Positions 52,243 through 59,765 of a stretch of 64,000 nt of DNA are shown here, in pieces (the stretch's first letter is position 1; each line of letters opens with the position of its first letter). Below the pieces are notes generated by a model. The model worked only from the letters and a program-made list of their open reading frames with translations, ran no database searches and was not told where the DNA came from. The DNA comes from Lachnospiraceae bacterium. Lineage in GTDB: Bacteria; Bacillota; Clostridia; Lachnospirales; Lachnospiraceae. The stretch lies in the NCBI GenBank assembly GCA_910574965.1, contig CAJTDB010000001.1, forward strand, positions 124,001-188,000. Direction: 5' to 3'. A program made the translations under genes and the position numbers.

Positions 52243-53117
52243 TTCTTAATCTTATCATATCCCACGGCAGGACGCAAGAGCGAACTGCTGTTCATTCCCA
52301 CAAACTTACACAACCAGATAAGGCAGATCGGCAGCAGGGGCAAACCTGTTATCCGTAGATATGTACCGGGCGGGCAGCAGGTAAAACCCTAAAAAACCCT
52401 AAGATTTCCGCATATACAGCCGGGACGCAGGCGGGGCAGATCAGACACGTTTCCCAACAAGCAGGGAAATGCAGGAGCGGTCCTGTTATCTGGAAAAGTC
52501 GCGAAAAGTCGCACAAAAAAAGGACTGCTGCCCGGATGCAGAAACGCAGAGAAAAGCCGAACAAAAAAACAGACTTCCCGGATTGCGGATAATTCCAGAA
52601 AATCCGAGAAAATCCGAACTAAAAAAAGAGTTTTCCCGCTGCCGGATTGCGCAAAATGCGCGAAAGTGCGCACGAAAAAAAGAGCCTGCTGCCTGTTTAG
52701 AGATTTTAGAGGCCCTAAAAGGAGATGCGCCTCCCAGATCAGGGAGTCATCCGGGCAGATCGGGCGTGCCTGATGTTGAATTGTTGCAAAAAGTGGCGCT
52801 AAAAAAAGAGGATGCCTGCGAACCGGGGAGCGCCCAAGGGACCGCCCGGTGGCAGGCTCCTTAAATCGTGCAAAAGTGTGCAGTAAAAAAAGACCCGTGG
52901 TTCCAGATCGGAACGGCATCCGGGCAGATCGGATGTTACATTGTGACAAAATGTTACACAAAAAAAGGGAGCGCCAAAACGCCCCCCTAAATCGTGTAAA
53001 AATGCACGCAAAAAAGACACTGCCGGGCAGATCGGGGAGCCTGCTGCCTATCCTTCATTTTCTGAGTCCTTAAAAAGCCGGGGGACGGTGGGACACCTGC
53101 CCACATATCGCCGGAGG

Positions 53118-53363
53118 TTATTCCTTATCAGGTTCAGAGGTGGGAGCCTGTTGCCCGTTGTCGCGCTCCATAGTCTCGTTGATCGCACGTCCTATAAAGC
53201 CGTTGACGCTCTCTCCGTGGGCTTCTGCATGGGCTTTTATAGTTTCCCTATGTTGGGGAGTGGTCCTTACTTTGATTTCAACAAAGTTTTCCATGTAACG
53301 CTTGTTTGCTTCTTTTCGTGCATTAGTATAACCATTATATGAACTTTTCTTAGTTTCTTCCAT
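53118..53363 (-). CDS. ribbon-helix-helix (Arc-like) DNA-binding protein
   Basis: 81 residues. FVEIKVRTTPQHRETIKAHAEAHGESVNGFIGRAINETMERD has the beta-strand plus two helices of Arc/MetJ-type repressors. The N-terminus YNGYTNARKEANKRYMEN is a frequent lead-in for this family in Lachnospiraceae elements. AAGAAGG lies upstream of ATG on the minus strand. It probably binds the inverted repeat in the adjacent gap. Confidence 0.8.
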   Translation of the reverse strand: MEETKKSSYNGYTNARKEANKRYMENFVEIKVRTTPQHRETIKAHAEAHGESVNGFIGRAINETMERDNGQQAPTSEPDKE

Positions 53364-53416
53364 ATTGCACCTTCTTTCTTTGGATAATGAATGGGGCGGC
53401 TAGATATAGATAGTCC

Positions 53417-53552
53417 TACTCCATTTTACGATAATATTATATCATAAATCAATACATAAGACCATGTACAAATTGGACAAAAATGGAGTACATGGGAGTG
53501 TGTAAAATTGGCTATTTTGTCAATATACATACATAGGAGTATGTATTATAAT
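53417..53552. promoter_or_regulatory. divergent regulatory region between the RHH and HIRAN genes
   Basis: Perfect 11-bp inverted repeat TACTCCATTTT (53417-53427) / AAAATGGAGTA (53480-53490). Nearer the HIRAN gene, ATACATA (53525-53531) / TATGTAT (53540-53546) abuts TATAAT (53547-53552). No -35 at good spacing is seen for that -10, so it may need an activator. Gap 53364-53583 holds no gene. Confidence 0.5.
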
Positions 53553-53583
53553 AGACTTATCTTAAGAGAAAGGGGATGCAGAT

Positions 53584-54015
53584 ATGGAACAGATCACAAG
53601 AACGAGAAAGGCGGTGGCAACAATGGCGAACCAGCTCCGCAAGCTGGGTTACTCACTTTCAAATGCATTCAAGACAGCATGGCGGAGAATTAAGGAAGGC
53701 ATGACCGTGAGAGTCCAGGGCGTGACCTTTGACAACAGGCAGAAGCTTTTACAGTTCATAGCACAGAGAAAGCCTTCTGACCTCACCACATATCTTAGGC
53801 GCGACAGAGCGAACACATTTGACAAGTACGCGGTGGCGGTAGTGATCGGTATACAGGGCGTTGGATATGCTCATATAGGATACCTGCCGCGGGGCTTATC
53901 CCAAAGTGTGGCGGTAGTCCTTGATGCTGGTATGAAGCTTAAAGCAGATATGCAGATTATAGGCGGATACGGGCAGAAGGAAACCTATGGAGCACTACTA
54001 AACATTGCCATATAG
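53584..54015 (+). CDS. HIRAN-domain-like protein
   Basis: 143 residues; AAAGGGG is 9 nt upstream. GVTFDNRQKLLQFI, then LRRDRANTFDKYAVAVVI and GYAHIGYLPRGLSQSVA follow the HIRAN pattern (G..F..R ... L.REP.N..D..AV.V ... IGY.P). HIRAN domains bind DNA 3' ends or stalled forks. The first ~40 residues are basic. A role in the element's DNA metabolism or defence is possible. Confidence 0.7.
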   Translation: MEQITRTRKAVATMANQLRKLGYSLSNAFKTAWRRIKEGMTVRVQGVTFDNRQKLLQFIAQRKPSDLTTYLRRDRANTFDKYAVAVVIGIQGVGYAHIGYLPRGLSQSVAVVLDAGMKLKADMQIIGGYGQKETYGALLNIAI

Positions 54016-54031
54016 AGAAAGTGGGTATTAT

Positions 54032-54208
54032 ATGACAGAGAAAGAACTTGTAGACATGATAGAAGCCGAGGAAAAGCGGCTGAAGCTCCACGACCCGGAG
54101 TTCCTGCAGAGACACCGGGAAATCATGGAGACGGCGGACAGGATGCGCCGGGAGAATAAAAAATGCCTCTGCCAGACTGGACCTCTGACAAAGGCAGGCA
54201 ACCCGTAA
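54032..54208 (+). CDS. small hypothetical protein
   Basis: 58 residues from ATG 54032, 13 nt after GAGAAAG. Mostly a charged helix (EKELVDMIEAEEKRLKLHDPEFLQRH). Unrecognised. Same operon as its neighbours. Confidence 0.5.
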   Translation: MTEKELVDMIEAEEKRLKLHDPEFLQRHREIMETADRMRRENKKCLCQTGPLTKAGNP

Positions 54209-54282
54209 ACTTAGCAAATCGGGGCTTGCAGGAATTGTAACACGCCTGCGGCCCCATGTAAAGAGAGGATTTTAACTGTTTT

Positions 54283-54708
54283 ATGATGAATAATATTGTG
54301 ACCGATATGAAAGCCGCTGTTAATCTGTTTAAGGACATGCGGAAAGCAAGAAGGGAAGGGACGGGGGTAGTGATAAAACAATGCAGAGAACTCCCCTTTG
54401 TCAAGTCCGGCCCCGGCTTTTATGACACTCCGGAAGGATGTAATCTCAACCATTGCGGGCGCAGGATAGACAAGGCAGCGCGGGAGGCGTTCGCAGCACT
54501 GCCTTATGAAGAAAAGCGCAGAATGTGCTTTACTCCAAAAGCGGGCGAATATGTGGAACGGGTGGATTTCTGGAGACACATGCTGGAGCCGGTGCTTACT
54601 GCCAAAGAGTTAAGAGCTGCCATGATGCGACTTTTGCACCTGTATATTCACTGTAAGCGACTGGAAATGGAGACTTCTGACAGTGAAATGATTGGAGGGC
54701 GGGCGTGA
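54283..54708 (+). CDS. hypothetical protein
   Basis: 141 residues; two ATGs at 54283 and 54286. PEGCNLNHCGRRIDKAAREAFAALPYEEKRR suggests a helical unit with two Cys. No family recognised. The stop overlaps the next start (GTGATG). Confidence 0.55.
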   Translation: MMNNIVTDMKAAVNLFKDMRKARREGTGVVIKQCRELPFVKSGPGFYDTPEGCNLNHCGRRIDKAAREAFAALPYEEKRRMCFTPKAGEYVERVDFWRHMLEPVLTAKELRAAMMRLLHLYIHCKRLEMETSDSEMIGGRA

Positions 54709-55175
54709 TGGAAAATATGAACAGTTTAAAACGCTGTCCGTTTTGTGGCAGTAAGGTGGAACTCAGGAAAAGCCCGCATCCTTTGAATGAGACGTACAAT
54801 CGTTATCAGGTAATATGCCCGGAATGTCAGGCGGCAGGGAAAGTATTCATGGACGGCCCAACAATGCAGATCGGGGACAGGCCGGCGGAAGTTACCACAG
54901 AGGAAGAGGCAGCGGGAAAAGCGGCTGAAGCATGGAACCGCCGGACGGGGCCGGACATTTTGGAGCTGGCGGACGACATATATGAGTTGAGTATAACCAT
55001 AGAAAGGGTGGAAGCAATAGCGGACGAACTGCAGCAGGAATATTTTGGTGAGGCAAAGCCGGAAAGCAGTATGTTAAAAGCAAATTATAACCGGGGGCGG
55101 ATTCTCTCTAATGTTGTCTTTGATTATGCTCACAGGGCAAAAGAGATTACTGAAGCACTGGACGGAAAGGTATAA
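54708..55175 (+). CDS. Lar-like zinc-ribbon protein
   Basis: 155 residues from ATG 54708 (GTG 54705 is an alternative). LKRCPFCGSKVELRK and VICPECQAAG form a four-Cys zinc ribbon, and AAGKAAEAWNRRTGP is the W-NRR end typical of restriction-alleviation protein Lar of Rac prophage. The C-terminal half is an added helical region. A role against host restriction (the window has a type III system) is attractive but untested. Confidence 0.72.
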   Translation: MENMNSLKRCPFCGSKVELRKSPHPLNETYNRYQVICPECQAAGKVFMDGPTMQIGDRPAEVTTEEEAAGKAAEAWNRRTGPDILELADDIYELSITIERVEAIADELQQEYFGEAKPESSMLKANYNRGRILSNVVFDYAHRAKEITEALDGKV

Positions 55176-55190
55176 AGGAGGCAGTCAGGA

Positions 55191-55634
55191 ATGAAAATAG
55201 ATGAAATCAGAATCTTCCCATGTTTCGCAGACCATCCCCCGAAGCCGGAGAAGATGGAGAACAAGGACCTGTATTATCAGGCGCACGGCTCCTTTGAGTC
55301 GGGGATCATCCTTGACGGCGCCGGGAACCTGATAGACGGATACACAGGCTATCTGCTGGCGGTCCGGTATGGTGTGAGTCATGTCCCTGTCAGGTACGGC
55401 AGGCGGCAGACCATAACAGCGGCGCACAGGCCGGGCGGGACGCTCTACCGCTGGGAGCTTCCGGGGCTTCTGGTGGGAAAGGTACATCCGGGCGATAAGG
55501 TCACGGTAAAGACCGCCAGAGGCTTCAGGAGAGTCACTGTAGAGGCGGTGGGGGAATATTCAGGGCAGGAGCCGGAGCCGCTTAAAATGGTCGTGAGGAA
55601 GGGCCGGATGCGGAGAAAAGTAAATGGAAACTGA
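55191..55634 (+). CDS. ParB/sulfiredoxin-like fold protein
   Basis: 147 residues; AAAGGAGG is 11 nt upstream. GIILDGAGNLIDGYTGYLLAVRYGVSHVPVRYG fits the ParB N-terminal pattern (IxLDxxGxLIDGxxRYLAAxxxGxxxVPV). The C-terminal half is basic. Could be a stand-alone ParB-like nuclease or binding protein; no ParA is present. Confidence 0.6.
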   Translation: MKIDEIRIFPCFADHPPKPEKMENKDLYYQAHGSFESGIILDGAGNLIDGYTGYLLAVRYGVSHVPVRYGRRQTITAAHRPGGTLYRWELPGLLVGKVHPGDKVTVKTARGFRRVTVEAVGEYSGQEPEPLKMVVRKGRMRRKVNGN

Positions 55635-55758
55635 TAGAACATGGTGTGATCTTTTTGAAGATTATTGCGACGAGATTACGCAAATGGATGTTGATGATTA
55701 GGGTGATATAACTGAATGCAGCGGAGATTGTGAAAATTGCTCTCATTGTGACGATTGA
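55624..55758 (+). pseudogene. small Cys-rich protein interrupted by in-frame TAG
   Basis: ATG 55624 reads METDRTWCDLFEDYCDEITQ then MDVDD and meets TAG at 55699-55701. The same frame continues GDITECSGDCENCSHCDD to TGA 55756-55758. The joined protein would be 43 residues plus the amber position, with a CxxxCxxCxxC cluster. Either a short 25-residue ORF, a nonsense mutant, or a readthrough product. Gap 55759-55847 holds only the leader of the integrase. Confidence 0.45.
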
Positions 55759-55847
55759 AACATCAAAGGGATTGCAGAAAACGGGGACGGCAGCAGGATA
55801 CAGTAACGCCTGCTGCCCGTCCTGGCATTATAGAAAGGCGGTATTAT

Positions 55848-56993
55848 ATGGCAGAAAAGAAATTGCCGAAGGGCGTAACATTGCGAAAGGATGGGCGGTA
55901 TATGGGGCGCCTTCAGATCGACGGTGAGCGGGTGACGCTTTACAGCAGTAATCTTTCCGACCTGATAAACCAGATGGAGGATACCAAATACCAGATGAAG
56001 CACGGATTCTATTGCAGACCAAAGGAAATCCGGGTGAATGAATGGTTTAATACATGGATGGATGAATATAAATCGCTTCAATGCAAATCACAGACCGTAA
56101 GGCTGTATCGGAATAATTACAAGAGATATATTCAGGGGCCGATAGGGAAAAAGAAAGTGACGGACGTTAAACCGGCTGTTCTTCAGAAGATTATAAACAG
56201 CCTGCACAAAGCAGGATATTCCAGAGCAATCATAACATCTGTTCAGACAATTATAAAAGGCATGTTTCTGCAGGCGCTGCGGGATAGTATTATAATCAAC
56301 GATCCTGCAAAAAATCTGACGCTGCCTAAATTCAGACAGAAAGCGAAGTCGGAACGCCGGGTCATGAGCAAAGAGGAAATGGACATATTCCTGCAATATG
56401 CAGAAGACTCCGCCTATTATGATTATTACCGACTGGCACTTTGTACGGGGTTGCGAATCAATGAGGCTTTTGCTCTTCAATGGGATGATATCGACTGGAA
56501 AAGAAAGATGATCTGTATTAAAGGGACGCTGGTATATGAGTCTGGACAGGGCGTGAGAAAAGACAGTACAAAGACCGCCGCCGGATTCCGTGAAATTCCC
56601 ATGATTGACGTATCAGAAACGCTTCTGAGGACGCTGCGGAAGAAAAGAGCGAAAACGCGGATATTACTTGGGACGAACTGGAAAGAGAGAGAAGGGCTTG
56701 AAGATCTGGTTCTGTTCAATGCCTTCGGCAGCAGTATTTGCGATACGAATGTGCGCAAGGATATTAACCGGGTCGTCGAGCAGATCAATCAGGACGGTAT
56801 AAAGTTTTCGCATATTACCCCGCACACGTTCCGCCACACATTCGCCACAAGAGGACTGGAAGCCGGGATTCCGTTGAAAGTCATGCAGACGATTCTTGGA
56901 CACAGCAGTCTTTCCATGACGGCAGATTTATACAGTCATGTTCTTCCGGATACAAAGGCGGAGGAAATGAAGAAATTACAGGGGATCATCTGA
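55848..56993 (+). CDS. int: tyrosine recombinase / integrase
   Basis: 381 residues from ATG 55848 (GAAAGGCGG 8 nt upstream). Order: AP2-like arm-binding N-terminus (LPKGVTLRKDGRYMGRLQI), core-binding SAM-like domain, catalytic domain with CTGLRINEAFALQWDDID (Arg I), HTFRHTFATRG (HxxR), LGHSS and the nucleophile in LYSHVLPDTKAEEM (Tyr). Tn916-type family. It sits at the element's right end beside attR and is intact. Confidence 0.95.
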   Translation: MAEKKLPKGVTLRKDGRYMGRLQIDGERVTLYSSNLSDLINQMEDTKYQMKHGFYCRPKEIRVNEWFNTWMDEYKSLQCKSQTVRLYRNNYKRYIQGPIGKKKVTDVKPAVLQKIINSLHKAGYSRAIITSVQTIIKGMFLQALRDSIIINDPAKNLTLPKFRQKAKSERRVMSKEEMDIFLQYAEDSAYYDYYRLALCTGLRINEAFALQWDDIDWKRKMICIKGTLVYESGQGVRKDSTKTAAGFREIPMIDVSETLLRTLRKKRAKTRILLGTNWKEREGLEDLVLFNAFGSSICDTNVRKDINRVVEQINQDGIKFSHITPHTFRHTFATRGLEAGIPLKVMQTILGHSSLSMTADLYSHVLPDTKAEEMKKLQGII

Positions 56994-56996
56994 CAA

Positions 56997-57018
56997 ATGG
57001 TGTCAAAGTGGTGTCAAA
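56997..57018. other. integrase arm-site pair, right
   Basis: Same two TGGTGTCAAA direct repeats, 11 bp apart, as at 46679-46700; starts 3 bp after the integrase stop codon and about 97 bp inside attR. Confidence 0.8.
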
Positions 57019-57026
57019 CCATTAAA

Positions 57027-57073
57027 AAAGGCTTCCCGGATACTTTACACGAAGCACTGGAAAGCCTTTATTT
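57027..57073. terminator. hairpin between integrase and rlmI
   Basis: AAAGGCTTCC (from 57028) pairs with GGAAAGCCTTT (57059-57069, one bulge), followed by ATTTAT on the plus strand. It would stop integrase transcription before rlmI and may end rlmI mRNA in the other direction. Confidence 0.5.
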
Positions 57074-57101
57074 ATGCGGTTTCTGGAGTCCCGGCACCTG
57101 C

Positions 57102-58304
57102 CTACAAATCCTCGCACACCTGAAAGATATAAAATTTCAGATAATACGACTGCTCTGCTGCCCAGAGAATCGGATGGTCGCATGCCTGTGTGCGGAATTC
57201 TACCTGCCGAAGGCGTTTGCGTGCTCCTCTGGCGGCTTCTGCAAGGGTCTTCTTGAAAAGTTCCGGGTCCATGAAGTGGGAGCAGGAGCAGGTGGCCAGA
57301 AAGCCTCCGTTTCTTACAAGTTTCATCCCCCGCAGATTGATTTCCCGATAGCCTTTGACGGCTTGTCTGATCGAATTTTTGGACTTGGTGAAAGCGGGCG
57401 GATCCAGGATTACCACATCATAGGACTCACCTTTTTGTTCCAACTGCGGCAGCAGTTCAAAGACATCGGCACACTGGAAGGACACCCGGTCTTCCATCTG
57501 GTTCAGCCTGGCATTTTCCTCGGCCTGGCGGCAGCCTGGTTCGGATGCATCTACACCCAGAACACTTTCGGCACCTGCAGCGGCAGCATTCAGGGCAAAA
57601 GAACCCGTATGTGTAAAGCAGTCCAGCACCTTCTTGCCTTTGCAAAGCCGCTGAATGGACAGGCGATTGTATTTCTGGTCCAGAAAAAATCCAGTTTTCT
57701 GGCCGTCTTTGATATCTACCAGATAGCGGACACCATTCTCCTCAATCTCTACTTTTGTGTCAAATGGTTCTCCAATAAAGCCTTTGGTGCGTTCCATTCC
57801 TTCCCGTTCCCGGACTTTGGCGTCGCTTCGTTCATAGATTCCCCGGATGGAAATGCCGTCTTCTGCAAGGACTTGTTTCAGACACTTCAGGATGTCAGGC
57901 TTTAACCGGTCGATCCCAAGGGCCAGCGATTCCACCACCAGAACATCCGAAAATTTATCCACTACCAATCCCGGAAGAAAGTCTGCCTCCCCGAAGATCA
58001 GACGGCAGCAGCCGGTGTCGCAGACCGCTTTTCGGTATTCCCAGGCATCTCTGACTCTGCGTTCCAGAAATGCCGTATCGATCGTATGTTCTTTTTTGCG
58101 GGACATGAGGCGTACCCGAATCCTGGAATGCATGTTGAGGAAACCATATCCCATGAAATAGCCGTCAAAGTCGTGAACCGTCACCAGATCCCCATTTTCA
58201 AAATCGCCAAGAATACGGTCAATCTCATTGTCATAGATCCACATACCGCCTGCTTTGATGGTACGTCCTTCTCCCTTTTTCAGCGTTACAATGGTATGAT
58301 ACAT
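57102..58304 (-). CDS. rlmI: class I SAM-dependent rRNA methyltransferase, RlmI family
   Basis: 400 residues from ATG 58304; AAAAGGAG lies 11 nt upstream, and a GTG at 58316 is too close to it. An N-terminal PUA domain (KAGGMWIYDNEIDRI, GDLVTVHDFDGYFMGYG) is followed by the methyltransferase: DIKDGQKTGFFLDQKYNR, VLDCFTHTGSFALNAAAAGA (SAM site), VVILDPPAFTKSK, NGGFLATCSCSHFM. It methylates a cytosine C5 of 23S rRNA by homology. Its last codons are the integration site of the mobile element. Confidence 0.92.
   Translation of the reverse strand: MYHTIVTLKKGEGRTIKAGGMWIYDNEIDRILGDFENGDLVTVHDFDGYFMGYGFLNMHSRIRVRLMSRKKEHTIDTAFLERRVRDAWEYRKAVCDTGCCRLIFGEADFLPGLVVDKFSDVLVVESLALGIDRLKPDILKCLKQVLAEDGISIRGIYERSDAKVREREGMERTKGFIGEPFDTKVEIEENGVRYLVDIKDGQKTGFFLDQKYNRLSIQRLCKGKKVLDCFTHTGSFALNAAAAGAESVLGVDASEPGCRQAEENARLNQMEDRVSFQCADVFELLPQLEQKGESYDVVILDPPAFTKSKNSIRQAVKGYREINLRGMKLVRNGGFLATCSCSHFMDPELFKKTLAEAARGARKRLRQVEFRTQACDHPILWAAEQSYYLKFYIFQVCEDL
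57115..57137. other. attR core inside the 3' end of rlmI
   Basis: Identical 23 bp to attL; the element side restores the CEDL-stop end of RlmI with a single change (ATCCTCG against ATCCTCA). The gene therefore stays full length after integration. Confidence 0.9.
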
Positions 58305-58437
58305 ATGGCATAGCACTCCTTTTTTCCGTATTTATAAAAAGTGTAGCGGTTTTATATTTGAAAGTCAAGAAAAAGGAAAGGTATAAGGCGTATCAAATGT
58401 GGTTATACTCCAGATAAAAGAAAAGGAGTGTAAGAAA

Positions 58438-58638
58438 ATGGAAGAAAATAAAAATGTAGATTTTGAAAAACTAGAACCCCATGACCGGTTAAAATATGAG
58501 ATCGCAGAAGAGCTGGGCCTTCTGGATAAAGTACGGGAAGGCGGCTGGAAAGCGCTCTCCTCTAGAGAAACCGGCCGAATCGGAGGCATGATCAGCAGAC
58601 GGCGGAAAGCGCTGGAAAAGGAGGGCAGCATTTCTTAA
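58438..58638 (+). CDS. alpha/beta-type small acid-soluble spore protein
   Basis: 66 residues from ATG 58438, with AAGGAG 11-16 nt upstream. DRLKYEIAEELGLLDKVREGG and ETGRIGGMISRRRKALEK give both SASP signatures, including the GPR-protease-type helix region (KYEIAEELG) and the IGG-M-xRR end. These proteins coat spore DNA and protect it. Good evidence that the organism sporulates. Expression is expected under sigma-G, but I did not identify its promoter. Confidence 0.85.
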   Translation: MEENKNVDFEKLEPHDRLKYEIAEELGLLDKVREGGWKALSSRETGRIGGMISRRRKALEKEGSIS

Positions 58639-58644
58639 ATCACA

Positions 58645-58866
58645 TCAGATCGGTGCAAAATGATCCACATTCATGCTGCATACAATGGCCTGGGCTTCGG
58701 TCTTCGGGCCATGTTTTTGATTGACTGCATCTCTGCAAAGTTCGCTTATGAGTCCAAGAGTCCGGATGGTGACAAGAGGGGTCATAGCACCCATAGCCGC
58801 CATGCCGAAGGCATCGGTTAAAATATTGCCGCCAACGGCTTCGCAGGCGCCGTTGGCAAACGGAAT
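58645..58866 (-). pseudogene. 3' remnant of a DUF1538 membrane protein gene
   Basis: The minus strand reads PFANGACEAVGGNILTDAFG then MAAMGAMTPLVTIRTLGLIS and ends at TGA (58647-58645). This is the conserved end of DUF1538 transporters-like proteins (ACEAVGGNIVTDAFG...AMTPLITIQ). No start or N-terminal part remains; the plus-strand side runs into the promoter region of the GntR gene. Confidence 0.75.
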
Positions 58867-58984
58867 TTGTCAATAAAACAGAGGGTTAAGCTTTTGCTAA
58901 GTTTTTCTGAGATCTTGTTTTTCGTGATAACTACCAAAAAAATATTGTGAAATTTGGTAATTATACTGAAATTGATAAACAATA

Positions 58985-59012
58985 TTGACAAATGGCAAAT
59001 TCGAGTTATAAT
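58985..59012 (+). promoter_or_regulatory. consensus promoter of the GntR regulator gene
   Basis: TTGACA (58985-58990), 16 bp, TATAAT (59007-59012). Both hexamers perfect. The operator palindrome begins 7 bp after the -10. Confidence 0.85.
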
Positions 59013-59018
59013 AAACCC

Positions 59019-59039
59019 ATAACTTGTCCGACAAGTTAT
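59019..59039. promoter_or_regulatory. operator palindrome, probable autoregulatory GntR site
   Basis: ATAACTTGT-CCG-ACAAGTTAT, perfect 9-bp arms, over the transcription start of the regulator's own promoter. TTGT-N(3)-ACAA cores are typical FadR-subfamily operators. Confidence 0.75.
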
Positions 59040-59060
59040 ATTGACGGAAAGAAGGAGACC

Positions 59061-59729
59061 ATGAGAATCAGAAATGTGAGCGTAACCAGTCAGGTTGTCG
59101 ATTATCTGAGAGAGAACATCGAATCCGGAGACTGGGCGGTCGGAGAGAAGATTCCTTCCGAAAATCAGATGGTGGAAGAGCTTGGAGTGAGCCGGTCCAG
59201 TATAAGGACGGCACTGCAGCATCTGATCGGGCTTGGTGTCCTGAAAAGCTATCAGGGAAAAGGAACCTATCTGATTAACAACCATGTGGAGAGTCAGGAA
59301 GAAGCAGAGAACCGGATCACTTCCGAAGACTGCAAGGACATCCGGAAGGTGCTGGAGTTCCGCCAGATTCTGGAGCCGGATGCCTGCAGGCTGGCAGTCA
59401 AAAACTGCGTGCCGGAGACGATTGCATCATTAGAGGCATATCTGGAGCAGATGGAGATGTTTCAGGGGGACCGGCCGAAGTTTGTGCGGGCGGATCTGAA
59501 GTTCCATGAGGTAATCTGCAGAACTTCCGGGAATACACTGCTGGAGAAAAGTCTGCACAAAGTATTCGCGGAAACCAGAAGGAACCATGAACAGATGAAT
59601 GAGCTTTTCGGGTACGAATCGGGAATCTATTATCATACATCCATACTGCAGGCCTTTCGGGAAAGAGATGCGCAGAAGGCACACGATGTGATGCATCGGC
59701 ATCTGGAAGCAGCACTGGAAAAAATGTAA
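59061..59729 (+). CDS. GntR/FadR-type regulator with FCD domain
   Basis: 222 residues from ATG 59061; GAAGGAG is 5 nt upstream. Winged helix: VVDYLRENIESGDW, GEKIPSENQMVEELGVSRSSIRTAL and GKGTYL. The FCD effector domain has EFRQILEPDACRLA, ADLKFHEVICRTSGN and YHTSILQAFRERDAQKAHDVMHRHL, whose Asp and His bind a metal in sugar-acid regulators. It lies upstream of the dehydratase/TRAP operon and most likely represses it until a sugar acid binds. Confidence 0.9.
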   Translation: MRIRNVSVTSQVVDYLRENIESGDWAVGEKIPSENQMVEELGVSRSSIRTALQHLIGLGVLKSYQGKGTYLINNHVESQEEAENRITSEDCKDIRKVLEFRQILEPDACRLAVKNCVPETIASLEAYLEQMEMFQGDRPKFVRADLKFHEVICRTSGNTLLEKSLHKVFAETRRNHEQMNELFGYESGIYYHTSILQAFRERDAQKAHDVMHRHLEAALEKM

Positions 59730-59765
59730 AATGGAGTTTATGCGGAAATTTGTTTTCTGTATAAA

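Larger units (their letters stand above)
51191..53078. repeat. dispersed family of self-similar 10-bp-period motifs ending in an A-tract
   Basis: Copies near 51191, 51315, 51411, 52385, 52489, 52545, 52591, 52647, 52695, 52778, 52865, 52933, 52990 and 53052. Examples: GTCGCGAAAA then GTCGCACAAA then AAAAGG; AATCCGAGAA then AATCCGAACT then AAAAAAAG; TGCGCGAAAG then TGCGCACGAA then AAAAAG. A variable 5-6 base word recurs every 10 bp two or three times, then A4-7 and G. The word is conserved within a copy but not between copies. CGGGCAGATCGG-like boxes lie between several copies. The toxin and hypothetical gene 51539 fall between blocks; 52260-53117 holds no other gene. Confidence 0.8.
46564..57137. 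mobile_element. integrated satellite-like element in the 3' end of rlmI
   Basis: Bounded by identical 23-bp repeats, attL 46564-46586 and attR 57115-57137, within a 30-bp match with one difference. The cargo in order is repressor (minus), excisionase-like, RepA-type helicase, iterons, unknown genes, ERCC4 nuclease, repeat-rich non-coding regions, toxin, RHH protein (minus), HIRAN protein, small unknown genes, integrase. I see no capsid, portal, tail, lysis, relaxase or coupling protein. It could be a phage satellite, a mobilizable island, or a decayed prophage; replication genes beside iterons favour the first two. Confidence 0.88.

Noticed and set aside
52389-52961. 190-codon minus-strand ORF with repeated FFVR-F-A-F peptides, and plus-strand ORFs 52469-52864 and 52849-53073
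   Set aside because: The peptide repeats arise from the periodic DNA motifs in all frames; there is no start context and no consistent frame. I treat the DNA motif as the signal, though short peptides cannot be fully excluded.
46564-57137. Calling the element a complete prophage or a conjugative transposon
   Set aside because: No structural, lysis, relaxase, coupling or type IV secretion gene was found; the holin-like peptide belongs to a type I toxin locus.
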